From Adhaeribacter pallidiroseus (lineage in GTDB: Bacteria > Bacteroidota > Bacteroidia > Cytophagales > Hymenobacteraceae), in NCBI RefSeq assembly GCF_003340495.1, contig NZ_QASA01000001.1, positions 3,348,001-3,412,000 on the forward strand: DNA of 64,000 bases, in the 5' to 3' direction. Position 1 is the first letter of the stretch, and each line of letters starts with the position of its first letter. Position numbers and translations under genes: made by a program. The notes under the pieces were generated by a model that worked only from the letters and a program-made list of their open reading frames with translations, had not been told where the DNA came from and ran no database searches. Positions 55,081-64,000 of the stretch are shown here, in pieces.

Positions 55081-58000
55081 ATGCCGACCAAAGAAAATCA
55101 AATTACCCAGTTAAACGATATTGTTGCCCTGGCCGAACAAGTTTTAACCATAGCGGCTGCGGTAACTGCCCCAAAATCGATTCTTTTCATTTGCCTTCCT
55201 AACGGAACCATTCTGGCGCAAAACGAGAATGCCAGCTTCCTATCAGCTCCGGATAAAAACTTCCGGGAGTCTACCAATGTTCTTAAACTTATTACGGATA
55301 GTACCCCTGCCTTAACGGATGTTTGGAATACCTTGCCTGCTTTTCTGCCAGTAAATGGCTTCTTACGGGTTAAAATAAACACGGCACCTGCCAGTAGCTA
55401 TACTTACCAAGTTTCTTCGTTGTTTTTAGAGGGGCAAGAATTTAAAATCTTACGGTTAAATTTAGCCGCACCAAACTCAGAAAAGCAGACGTATCAACTT
55501 GATAAAAGCATTGCGGCGGCCCCTAGCCCCGAAAAAGCAGATAAAGAATTAAAAATTAGCGACGCGGAAGAAAAATATGTTGCTCTTTTTGAAAACATTC
55601 AGGATGCTGTTTTATTACTAAAAAACAAACTTATTGTAGCGTGTAACCAAGCAGCGGCGGCCTTGTTTAACAGTGCTAAAAAGGAATTGATTAATGCCCC
55701 GCTGTGGAAATTTTTACCTACGCAATATACCGGAGTTTTCTCAGGCGAGCATCAAACCCGCCAGACGAAAGCCTACGCCATTATAGAAAAAGAATTAGTA
55801 CCCGGGCAAACCGAAAAAATCGATTGGAAAATACTGCAACCGGATGGTTCGGAAATGGACCTGGAGATTACAGTTCTGGTTACTTTTTTAAATAATCAAT
55901 CGTACCGGCAGATTATTATTCGGAATGTAACCGCCACGAAGCAGGCTGTTGCTTCGCCCGACCGCGAAGTAATATGGCACGAATCGGTGAAGCACTTCCG
56001 CGATTTTCTGGGTAGAATAGAAATGGCCTATATCAGCTTAGATGTAGAAGGCACCATTACCTATGTAAACAATTATTTTTTAGAATACACCAATTATAAC
56101 CGGGAAGAAGTTATCGGGCTCAACTTTTTTGACGCTTTTGTACCCGAACCGGAACGCGAAGAACGGCGGCAGAACTTCTTCGAAATGATTCGCTCCAAAA
56201 TCATAACCAGCTACAACGAACGGGATATTGAAACTAAATCCGGGATGGTGAAAACCTTGCGTTGGCAGCGTATGTTTGATTTTGACCCCGACGGCCGCGT
56301 GATAGGCGTTACGCACCTGGGCCGCGATGTAACCGACAAGAAAATAGCCATGGAAGCGCTTAAAGACAATAAAAGCCGCTTACAGGATATTTTGATAATG
56401 CCCACGATTTAATTCAAAATATTTCGATTGATAACAAGTTTATATTTGTTAATAAAGCTTGGAAAGAGAAGTTAGGTTACGACGATTTTGACATTGAAAG
56501 ACTAACCCTGAACGATATTGTACACCCTTATTACAAAGCCAAGCTTATTTACCAGCTCCGTAATTTGTATAAAGGTGAGCACGTAAATAAAATAGAAACC
56601 GTTTTTTTAACAAAAACAAATAAGCCCGTTCACTTAATCGGTAGTATTAGCTGTACCTGGCAAAACGGCAAACCGGTTTTATCCAGGGCCATTCTGCACG
56701 ATATTACCGACCGGATTAAAGCCGAACGCTTACAAAAAGTATATTACAGCATTGCTAATCTGGCGATTAGCAGCAAAGATTTACAATCGCTTTATGGTGC
56801 CATTCACCGGGAACTGAGCAAAATAATCGAAACCAACAATATTTTTATTGCGCTTTGCGACGACGAAAGAACTAAGCTCCAGTTTGCGTATTACGTAGAT
56901 CAGTACAAATCCGAGGACGAAAATGTAAGCGAACGGCCTTTCTCCAATGGCATGGCGGAGTACATTATTAAAACCGGTAAGCCGGCTTATCTGCTCCGCG
57001 AAGATATTATAGAACTGGAACAAAAAGGCTTACTGCAATTGGTTGGTAAAATGCCGGAAGTAATGCTGTGCTCTCCTTTATCGGTGGGCGACCGCATTAT
57101 TGGCGTTATTGCCGTGCAGGATTATAAAAAACAAGATATTTACGTTAACTCGGATATCGAAATCCTGCACTTTATTTCGAATCAGGTAGCCTTAGCAATT
57201 GAAAGAAAACGCAACGAAGTACAGATTAACAACCAGAATGCCCGCTTAAAAGCTATTTTCGAAAGTGGGTCGCACCATATCTGGTCGATAGATAAAAATT
57301 CTTGCCTGACATCGTTTAATCAAAACTATGCTTCTGCCTTTCTGAAACAACACGGATTTATGCCGCAATTTGATCTTTGCTTGCGCGAAATTAAAAATCA
57401 AGGCTTAACCTCCGAAACAGTAAAAGAATGGAATGAATATTACGAAAATGCTTTACAAGGTTTCCCGCAACATTTTGAAATAGATTTAACCCAGTTAGAT
57501 GGATCTACCATCTGGCGGGAAGTTTACTTAAACCCAATTTACTTGGAAGATGGCTCTTTTGAAGAAATATCCGGTATTGCGCTGGATATTACCGAGAAAA
57601 AGCTCTCGCAAATGGCGCTGGCTAAAGAAGAAGAAAAATTCCGGAGCATTTTCGAGTCTTTCCAGGATTTATACTACCGCACCGACGAAGAAAACAAAGT
57701 AGTACTAATGAGTCCGTCGGTAACAGAAATGCTGGGATACCAGGTACACGAGGTAATTGGCATACCGGCCACCAGTTTTTATGCTTACCCCGAAGAGTTA
57801 ATGAATTTAGTGTACATTTTAAAGAAAGAAGGCACTATCCGCAACTTTGAAACTAACCTGGTAAGTAAATCCGGCACCATTATTCCATTTCTGTTAAATG
57901 CGCATATACTTATAGATAAGGAGGGTCATTATTTAGGTATAGAAGGAGTTGGCCGAGACATGACCGAATTGAAGCAAACCCAAACCGAATTAATCCGGGC

Positions 58001-59561
58001 AAAGGAAGTGGCCGAAGACTCTGCGTATGCCAAAACCTTGTTCCTGGCGAACATGAGCCATGAATTAAGAACACCGATGAACGGTATAATTGGTATGATT
58101 GATTTGCTGCACAGTACCGAAACTACCGAGGAGCAAACGGAATACATTGATACTCTCCGGAAATCATCGGATGCCTTACTGGCTATCTTAAATGACATTT
58201 TGGATTTATCGAAAATACAGGCTGGAAAATTATTACAGATTAATGAAATGGGCATTGATCTGCATTATGCTTTAGAGAAAATATATTCTTTGTTTGCTAA
58301 TCGGGCCAACCTCAAGGATCTGGATTTTACTTATAATATAACCCCCCATACCCCGCGATTTATTGTTACGGATGAAACACGGTTGCTACAGATATTATCT
58401 AATTTAACTTCTAACGCTATCAAGTTTACCAATGCCGGTAAAGTAACCATTCAGGTAAACAGCATCTCCTCGGATGGGGAATTCTATACCATTATGTTCC
58501 GAATAAAAGATAGCGGTATAGGTATCACTAATGCCGACAAACAGCTACTCTTCACCAACTTTACGCAACTCGATAATACTTCTACCAAAACCTTTGGTGG
58601 TACTGGTCTAGGATTAGCTATTTCTAAACAACTAAGCGAATTATTAGGTGGTGATATTGGCGTGGAGTCGATTTATGGAGAAGGCAGCACTTTTTGGTTT
58701 ACCATTCGTTGCCAAGAAGCGCTTAATCAGGAAGAAATTTTAAATAATCGAAATAAAGACAAAGGAAAACCTATCGAGAGCGAGGCTTTTACGGATGAGC
58801 CTTACATATTATTAGTGGATGATAACGGTATCAATCAAAAGGTAGCCCAAAAACTACTCGCCAAGTTAGGATGCCGCACCGAACTGGCGTCCAACGGTTT
58901 CGAAGCTATTTCTCAGGCTACCGCTAATCCGTATGAAGTTATTTTTATGGATATTCAAATGCCCGAGATGGACGGCATTGAAGCTACTAAACGCATTAAA
59001 GAACAATTAGGTGATAAATGCCCGCCTATTATTGCCATGACGGCTTATTCCATGAAAGATGACGCTGAGAAATTCATGTCGCAGGGAATGGATGACTATG
59101 TATCAAAGCCGATTAAATCTACGGATTTACAGAATATGATAAAAAAATGGCGGCCTTTTAAAACGCCAGCAGCTATTATAGAAGATGCAGAGGTAATAAC
59201 GGATGAACTTGAAACAGAAGAGGTAGCATTTATCGATGATGAAGTAGTGCAGCAATTAATTGAGTTAGGCGGAAAAGATTTTGCTTTGCAACTCTTTGTA
59301 GATTTTGAAGATGAAGCCGGTCCTTTAATCGAGGAAGCCAAAAAAGAAGTTCAATCCCAACAATACGATAATATTTTAAGTACCTTGCACCAAATGAAAG
59401 GAACCGGATTTACGCTAGGCTTAAATCCGCTGGCCGAAGTTGTTAAAAAAATGGAACACGATATCAAGCAAAAAAATGTAAGTAACGTAGACCAGGATTT
59501 TGAATTATTAGAAGATCACTTTACTTATTACAAACAAATTTATCGAGAAAAATTTATCTAA
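55081..59561 (+). pseudogene. Hybrid sensor histidine kinase (PAS, GAF, HisKA, ATPase, receiver, Hpt) with one frameshift
   Basis: Multi-sensor phosphorelay protein of about 1,490 residues. The first frame (55081-56412) holds PAS domains (for example YVALFENIQDAVLLLKNKL, and RIEMAYISLDVEGTITYVNN). A one-base loss at about 56392-56395 in ATTTTGAT shifts the frame; restoring it gives DIFDNAHDLIQNISIDNKF. The second frame (to 59561) has a GAF domain (about 730 on), more PAS domains, HisKA with NMSHELRTPMNG, an ATPase (NLTSNAIKFT, DSGIGI, GGTGLGLAIS), a receiver (YILLVDDNG, FMDIQMP, MTAYS, SKPI) and an Hpt (LHQMKGTGF). The start ATG at 55081 is preferred over the preceding TTG. All catalytic residues are intact, so a sequence error is possible. 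Confidence 0.85.
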
Positions 59562-59567
59562 ACTCAC

Positions 59568-59945
59568 ATGGAAGACAACAAAACAATACTTATTGCGGAA
59601 GATAGTTCTGTAATTCTTAATCTGACTAAGAAAATTCTAGAGTTGCAGAATTATAAAATTTTAACCGCCAAAAATGGCAGCGAGGTTATCAACCAAGTAC
59701 AAAATCAAAAAATTGATGCGATTCTCATGGACTTAAACATTCCTAAGAAAAACGGCATGGAATGTACCAAAGAAATCCGGAGCAGCGACAATAAAGACAT
59801 TGCCAATATTCCGATTATTGCGGTTACCGGTAACGCTAATAATTATACCATGGAGCAATTTAAAGAAGCCGGCATCAATGCTTACTTGCCAAAACCGCTG
59901 GATTTTGACATGCTGGTGCAAACCGTAAAACAATACGTAGTATAA
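59568..59945 (+). CDS. Stand-alone response-regulator receiver protein
   Basis: A CheY-type domain of 125 residues with no output domain. Motifs: TILIAEDSSVILNLTKKIL (acidic pair), ILMDLNIPKKNGMECTKEI (phosphoacceptor Asp), IIAVTGNANNYTMEQ (Thr) and YLPKPLDFDMLVQ (Lys-Pro). It begins 6 bases after the hybrid kinase gene and is very likely its phosphorelay partner. As Thr-Gly replaces Thr-Ala after strand 4, its output behaviour may differ from CheY. Confidence 0.92.
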   Translation: MEDNKTILIAEDSSVILNLTKKILELQNYKILTAKNGSEVINQVQNQKIDAILMDLNIPKKNGMECTKEIRSSDNKDIANIPIIAVTGNANNYTMEQFKEAGINAYLPKPLDFDMLVQTVKQYVV

Positions 59946-59954
59946 CATTACCGA

Positions 59955-60230
59955 ATGGAGCTAAAATATACCCGTCATTTTTTAAGCAAACTCGAAGAAA
60001 TCTTTACGGAAGCCAATTACGTGTTGCGCTACGAAAAAGGAAACTTTAAATCGGGATTTTGCTTGATTAAAGATTCAAAAGTGGCTATTGTTAATAAATA
60101 TTATCCGGTTGAAGGAAAAATCAACTGTTTGTACGATATTTTAAAAAACATAGCTTTGGATGAATCTTGTTTAAGTGAAAAAACGCGGCCATTATACCAA
60201 GAGATTTGTCGGAAAGAGCGCTCCCATTAA
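59955..60230 (+). CDS. Hypothetical protein, 91 aa
   Basis: A small basic protein with no signal or membrane segment: LKYTRHFLSKLEEIFTEANY, YEKGNFKSGFCLIKDSKVAI, NKYYPVEGKINCLYDILKNI. Three cysteines are scattered and form no metal motif. The start is ATG 59955, 9 bases after the receiver gene. Its stop codon shares one base with the start of the MBL hydrolase gene (TAATG), so the three are probably co-transcribed. No family is recognised. Confidence 0.8.
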   Translation: MELKYTRHFLSKLEEIFTEANYVLRYEKGNFKSGFCLIKDSKVAIVNKYYPVEGKINCLYDILKNIALDESCLSEKTRPLYQEICRKERSH

Positions 60231-60991
60231 TGTTAACTTTTTTAGGTACGGGCACCTCCCAAGGTGTGCCTGTTATTGGTTGTGATTGCGAAGTCTGCCA
60301 ATCGGTAGATTACCGCGATAAACGTTTACGTACTTCGGCTCACCTGCAAATTGGGGGCAAAAGTATTATTATTGATTCAGGCCCGGATTTTAGGCAACAA
60401 GTGCTGCGGGAACGCATTAAAAAGCTGGATGCACTGATTTATACCCACGAGCATAAAGATCACACCTCTGGCCTCGACGATATCCGGGCCTATAACTTTC
60501 TGCAGCACCGGGATATGCCGCTATACGGCGAACCCCGGGTTTTAGCGCAAATTAAAAAAGAGTTTGCTTACATTTTTACAAATGCCACTTATCCCGGGGT
60601 GCCGCGTGTAGAACTTTACCCGATTTCAGAAGCTGGTTTTGTAGCAGAAGGAATTTCTTTTCAACCAATCCGGATTTACCATCATAAACTACCCATTCTG
60701 GGGTTCCGGGTAGGTAATTTGTCTTACATCACCGATGCTAACTTTATTTCGGAAGAATCCAAAAAAATAATTCAGGGCTCTGAAATTATTGTATTGAATG
60801 CGCTACGCCGCGAACCACACATTTCGCATTTTTCCTTAGAAGAGGCCATTGATTTATTAATGGAGTTTAAACCCAAAAAAGCTTATTTAACGCACATCAG
60901 CCACTTACTGGGTTTGCACCACGAAGTGGAAGCCGAATTACCCGACTTTATCCGGCTGGCGTACGATGGTTTAAAAGTAGGAATTAGCTAA
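60230..60991 (+). CDS. MBL-fold metallo-hydrolase (PhnP-like)
   Basis: Zinc-dependent phosphodiesterase-type hydrolase of the metallo-beta-lactamase fold. The N-terminus MLTFLGTGTSQGVPVIGCDC and the ECVxxxxxCxVC-like motif ECQ-type (CDCEVCQS) fit the PhnP/YycJ-like group. The zinc ligands lie in IDSGPDFRQQVLRE, IYTHEHKDHTSGLDD (HxHxDH) and VLNALRREPHISHFSLEEAI with LTHISHLLGLHHE near the C-terminus. The ATG at 60230 overlaps the previous stop by one base and is preferred to an upstream frame in that gene. The substrate is unknown. Confidence 0.9.
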   Translation: MLTFLGTGTSQGVPVIGCDCEVCQSVDYRDKRLRTSAHLQIGGKSIIIDSGPDFRQQVLRERIKKLDALIYTHEHKDHTSGLDDIRAYNFLQHRDMPLYGEPRVLAQIKKEFAYIFTNATYPGVPRVELYPISEAGFVAEGISFQPIRIYHHKLPILGFRVGNLSYITDANFISEESKKIIQGSEIIVLNALRREPHISHFSLEEAIDLLMEFKPKKAYLTHISHLLGLHHEVEAELPDFIRLAYDGLKVGIS

Positions 60992-61232
60992 AGGCAGGAA
61001 TTACTGCTTATTTGTAAATTAGGAGAAGCCGGACCAAGAAACCAGGTGAATATTAGTAATAGAACGAAGGAGCGACTTATTTAAACAAAGTTTTAAGTGC
61101 TCCGGATTGCACCCGTTTTCAGTTTATTTACCATTTTTTAAATTTTTCTATTTCCGACCCAAAAAAAGCAACACGGAGCAATTAGCCATATTGTCTGGAA
61201 ACGTTTGCGAAAACTATTTCGTAATTTGCACC

Positions 61233-62812
61233 GTGCATAACAACTATTACTTTCTGCGTCAGTTAACGGTAGCCTTACCAACAGAGCTGGTGGGCACTCG
61301 AATTAATGCGTGCTTCAGCCAGGAAAAAGATGAGTTAATCATTTCTTTCGGCCCCAACCATCTAGCAGATACTTTTACAATCAAAGCTATTCTTACAGCT
61401 AATTTTTCGTCGCTTTATTTTCCGAGTTATTTTACTCGCGCAAAAAATAATTCAATTAATTTATTTCCGGAAATTATTGAGGAAGAAGTACTGGAGATTG
61501 TGCAGCACCAAAATGAGCGAAGCTTTTACCTGGCTTTGAGTAACCACAAGGCGTTGCTTTTTAAACTATTCGGGAATCGGTCTAACATTATTTACTTCGA
61601 ACAAGAACAAGCAAAAGCGTTATTTCACAAAAAATTTCCGAAGGATATCGAGTTACATCTTACCCACCTGCACCGGCAACTAATGCCGGACAAAGCCGAT
61701 TTTTTAAAAAATCGGCCTGCCCCTGAGAAAGTTTATCCTACTTTCGGCGATTTACCCGGGTTATATCTAAAAAACAAGGGGTACGATGCGGCCACTTCCG
61801 AACAGAAATGGGAATTAATTCAGGAAGTAAAAATAAGCTTAGAGAATCCTTCGGCTTATTATCTTGTTAAACTAAATAATCAAACCCGTTTGTCGTTGTT
61901 GCCTTTGGGTGACATTAAAAACCAGTTTGATTCGCCTGTAATGGCGTTAAAAGAGTTTGTACCGGCATACTTAGCCGAGGCTGGCTTTGAGCGGAACTAC
62001 AAGCAAGCTTCCCAAAATTTGCAGCGTCAGCAACAACATGCGGAACTAGTTATTCGCCAAATTCAAAAACGTTTAAAAGCTCTCCAAACCGAAGCCTCCT
62101 ACGCCCAAACAGCCGACGTAATAATGGCCAACTTAACGAACATTCCCGAACGCGCCGAAGAAGTATTATTATATGACTTTTATCAGGACAAGGAGCGTTT
62201 ATTTAAATTAAAAGCCACCGAAACACCGCAAAGATTTGCCGAGCGATTATATAAGAAAAGTAAAAACCAGCAAATTGAAGTTCATCAACTGCAAGAGCGC
62301 TTAAAACAAAAAGAAGAAGAATATCTAGAAGCTGAAATCTTGTTACAGGAATTATCCACTATTCAGGATAACAAAACCCTTAAAGTTTTTTAAAAAATCA
62401 CGAAGAAGACCTAACAGTTAAGGAATCGCCAACGGAAAAGCCTTTTCGGGTGTTTAAAACCAGTGGTTTTCAAATATTAGTTGGCAAAAGTGCTAAAAAC
62501 AACAATGTGCTTACCCAGCAATTTACCTTTAAAGAAGATTTGTGGTTACACGCCAAAGATGTGAGTGGCTCGCATGTGGTTATAAAGTACCAAGCCGGAA
62601 AAACTTTTCCGGAACCGGTCATTCAAAAAGCGGCACAATTAGCGGCTTATTATTCTAAGCGCAAAACCGATTCGCTCTGCCCGGTTTTATACACGCCTAA
62701 GAAATTTGTCCGTAAACGCAAAGGAGCCGCGCCCGGCGAAGTGGTAGTGGAACGGGAAAAGGTAATTTTAGTACAGCCTGGTAATCCTTTCGAGAAAATA
62801 CCCGGTTTTTAA
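61233..62812 (+). pseudogene. NFACT (RqcH/FbpA-like) protein with one frameshift
   Basis: Binds stalled large ribosomal subunits with tRNA in ribosome rescue, or fibronectin in some relatives. The GTG at 61233 gives MHNNYYFLRQLTVALPTEL, the usual start of the family; the open frame upstream to 61107 is unlike the family. NFACT-N covers residues about 1-200, followed by a coiled coil (NLQRQQQHAELVIRQIQKRL; LQERLKQKEEEYLEAEILLQ). A one-base shift in TTTTTTAAAAAA near 62390 truncates it after KTLKVF; in the next frame LKNHEEDLTVKESPTEKPF continues into the NFACT-R domain (FRVFKTSGFQILVGKSAKNN, HAKDVSGSHVVIKY, SKRKTDSLCPVLYT, VERE). All domains are present, so sequence error is possible. Confidence 0.85.
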
Positions 62813-62814
62813 AC

Positions 62815-62847
62815 AAAAAAGCCGCTGAAAATTTCAGCGGCTTTTTT
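62815..62847. terminator. Bidirectional terminator
   Basis: AAAAAAGCCGCTGAAA and its complement form a near-perfect 16-bp stem with A6 and T6 flanks. It lies between the converging NFACT gene and the minus-strand tRNA-Leu and can serve both. Confidence 0.92.
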
Positions 62848-62852
62848 GTTTG

Positions 62853-62935
62853 TGCGCGCGGGGAGATTCGAACTCCCACACCCGTAAGGCACCACCCCCT
62901 CAAGATGGCGTGTCTACCAGTTTCACCACGTGCGC
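62853..62935 (-). tRNA. tRNA-Leu(GAG)
   Basis: An 83-base class II tRNA on the minus strand. It starts GCGCACGTGGTGAAACTGG with a TAGACAC D-arm end. The anticodon stem CCATC/GGTGG surrounds TTGAGGG, giving anticodon GAG. The long variable arm is TGCCTTACGGGTG-like, then the T-arm GGGAG-TTCGAAT-CTCCC and acceptor end CGCGCGC with discriminator A. One A-C mismatch occurs at acceptor position 5-68. No CCA is encoded. Confidence 0.95.
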
Positions 62936-63065
62936 AGGTTTATTTTATAGAGCGCAAATGTACGTATCTTTTATAACTCGCACAATACCGATCCTGTAAA
63001 TTTAAACTACCAGAACGTTTAGAACTATTGCCTCATAAAAGATGGCTGAGCATATAATAAGCTCA

Positions 63066-63106
63066 TAAAAAACCCGTATTGTTACCAAGCGGAAACAATA
63101 CGGGTT
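63066..63106 (-). terminator. Terminator of the small lipoprotein gene
   Basis: AACCCGTATTGTT (63071-63083) pairs with AACAATACGGGTT (63094-63106). In minus-strand reading it is followed by TTTTTTATG. Confidence 0.85.
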
Positions 63107-63169
63107 AACTAAGTATAGTGTATTAGAAAATATTATTTTCCTGAATAATTCTATCTTTACAAGTAAAGA

Positions 63170-63382
63170 TTACTGTGCAGCAGCAGAATCAGTAGTGGTA
63201 GTAGCTGCTGAATCAGTTGTCATGGCATCAGTGGCAGCGCTGTCAGTAGACATAGCATCTGTGCTTTCAGTGGTTTCGGTAGTAGTACCTTCACCTTCTG
63301 TTTTAGTTTCTGATTTACAAGAAGAGAATGATACGGCAAGAGCTGTTAAAGCTACGAAGGCGAATTTTGATAGGTTTTTCAT
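63170..63382 (-). CDS. Small Thr/Ser/Ala-rich lipoprotein, 70 aa
   Basis: The signal peptide MKNLSKFAFVALTALAVSFS ends with a lipobox (FSSC, Cys22). The mature tail of about 48 residues is low-complexity and acidic, with near-repeats of TDAMSTDSAATDAM and TDSAAT. No fold is expected. Such tails occur in many Bacteroidota and may act as a surface linker or stress-related protein. It lies between tRNA-Leu and an ECF sigma gene, divergent from the latter. Confidence 0.8.
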   Translation of the reverse strand: MKNLSKFAFVALTALAVSFSSCKSETKTEGEGTTTETTESTDAMSTDSAATDAMTTDSAATTTTDSAAAQ

Positions 63383-63476
63383 TGTTGTTGTAATTTAAAT
63401 GAGTTTCGGGTTAATTTCCTCTTCATACCGCCAAACAGAAAAGGTAACCCAATTAAAATAAATATTTTTTCTGGGT

Positions 63477-63484
63477 TACATTTG
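63477..63484 (+). promoter_or_regulatory. Candidate -7 element of the sigma-factor gene
   Basis: TACATTTG matches TAnnTTTG exactly, 30 bases before the ATG at 63515. No TTTG -33 element is found at 19 bases upstream. Confidence 0.45.
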
Positions 63485-63514
63485 CAGCCCCAGAAGTATT
63501 AAACAAAGAATTTA

Positions 63515-64000
63515 ATGCATAAAGCACTTTATTTTTCAGATGAAGCCATTATTCACGGGATAGTAAACGACGATGAGGAGGCACTCGCTTACTTATACAA
63601 AATTCATTTCCCCATGATTCTGAACTTTATCTTAACGAATAGCGGCACCGAAGACGAAGCAAAAGATATTTACCAGGAAAGCATTATTGTTTTCTACGAA
63701 AAGATTAAAGCCGGAAGTCTGGAATTAAACTGCCAAATTAAAACCTATATATACTCTGTTTGCAGGCGATTATGGCTTAAGAAGTTAACTGAAAAAAATA
63801 AATACACGAGTACCTCCGTTAACGATTCGGATGCTTTTTTAAATTTATTAAGCGATGCGACGGTAATAGATGAGAACGATCAGAAATTTTCGACCATGGC
63901 CCAAGCTTTAAACCAATTAGGAGAACCGTGCCGCACCTTACTGGAAGATTATTATTTTCAGGATTTATCGATGCAACTGATAACCGAAAAATTTGGTTAC
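63515..64000 (+). CDS. ECF-type sigma factor, cut by the window end
   Basis: The ATG at 63515 opens MHKALYFSDEAIIHGIVNDD. Region 2 follows as ALAYLYKIHFPMILNFILTN with GTEDEAKDIYQESIIVFYEK and CQIKTYIYSVCRRLWLKKL. Region 4 begins with LNQLGEPCRTLLEDYYFQDL and SMQLITEKFGY, where the window stops. All 162 codons are open. It lies divergent from the small lipoprotein gene. Only the last 20-30 residues are probably missing. Confidence 0.88.
   Translation, partial: MHKALYFSDEAIIHGIVNDDEEALAYLYKIHFPMILNFILTNSGTEDEAKDIYQESIIVFYEKIKAGSLELNCQIKTYIYSVCRRLWLKKLTEKNKYTSTSVNDSDAFLNLLSDATVIDENDQKFSTMAQALNQLGEPCRTLLEDYYFQDLSMQLITEKFGY

Noticed and set aside
61107-61232. N-terminal extension of the NFACT protein
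   Set aside because: The extension is unlike the family, whose members begin with the MHNNYYFLRQL-type motif found at the GTG at 61233.
63195-63398. Val/Ser-rich plus-strand frame opposite the small lipoprotein
   Set aside because: It is the complement of the low-complexity lipoprotein tail; the minus-strand frame has a signal peptide and lipobox and a terminator.

Overview
The window looks like a chromosomal stretch of a Bacteroidota bacterium of the order Cytophagales, most likely an Adhaeribacter/Hymenobacteraceae-type organism. This is inferred from family content, not from a database search. The signs are SusC/SusD pairs, a type IX secretion (T9SS) C-terminal sorting domain, Bacteroidota-type promoter elements (TTTG-N19-TAnnTTTG before a tRNA), few Shine-Dalgarno sites, many small lipoproteins, and recurrent A/T-only words of the AAATTTTTAAA type between genes.

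Layout. 1-7.4 kb: two tandem Oar-like TonB-dependent receptors, the first intact and the second broken by five lesions. 7.4-13.5 kb: accessory region starting at tRNA-Ala(GGC), with small orphan genes and the wreckage of a DNA-damage/mutagenesis cassette (SRAP protein, Y-family polymerase, C-terminus of a DnaE-type polymerase). 13.5-20.4 kb: an SPFH protein, a T9SS-exported seven-repeat propeller-like/cadherin protein, and a four-gene membrane-protein operon. 20.7-33.3 kb, all on the minus strand: a polysaccharide locus (SusC, SusD, two GH144-type enzymes), then a PVC-type cytochrome dehydrogenase-like lipoprotein, a SUMF1-domain protein and a DUF1080 protein. 33.6-53 kb: mostly housekeeping genes: DnaB, Mpl, a DnaQ-type exonuclease, M48 and M23 peptidases, an FAA hydrolase, Bcp, a split transketolase enclosing a VWA protein, an ECF sigma/anti-sigma-like/Spy-like trio, a class III aminotransferase, an SLC13 permease, a TerB-like protein and PfkA. 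52.9-64 kb: MiaA, a glycosyltransferase, a large hybrid sensor kinase with a stand-alone receiver, an MBL hydrolase, an NFACT protein, tRNA-Leu(GAG), a small lipoprotein and the start of another ECF sigma factor cut by the window end.

How genes work together. SusC/SusD plus two secreted GH144-type enzymes suggest uptake and hydrolysis of a beta-1,2-glucan-like polymer. The ECF sigma, single-pass membrane protein and periplasmic Spy-like protein form a plausible envelope-stress module. The hybrid kinase and receiver form a phosphorelay.

Two kinds of damage should be kept apart. The receptor at 4.0-7.4 kb and the 9.8-12.0 kb cassette carry many lesions and look truly dead. Three otherwise intact genes (glycosyltransferase, sensor kinase, NFACT) each carry one single-base shift at or near a homopolymer, which could be sequence error. 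The most interesting non-genic content is a set of inverted-repeat elements: a REPIN-like pair at 25.5 kb, a hairpin at 37.75 kb, a palindrome forming the end of bcp, and a family of phrase-like intergenic repeats.
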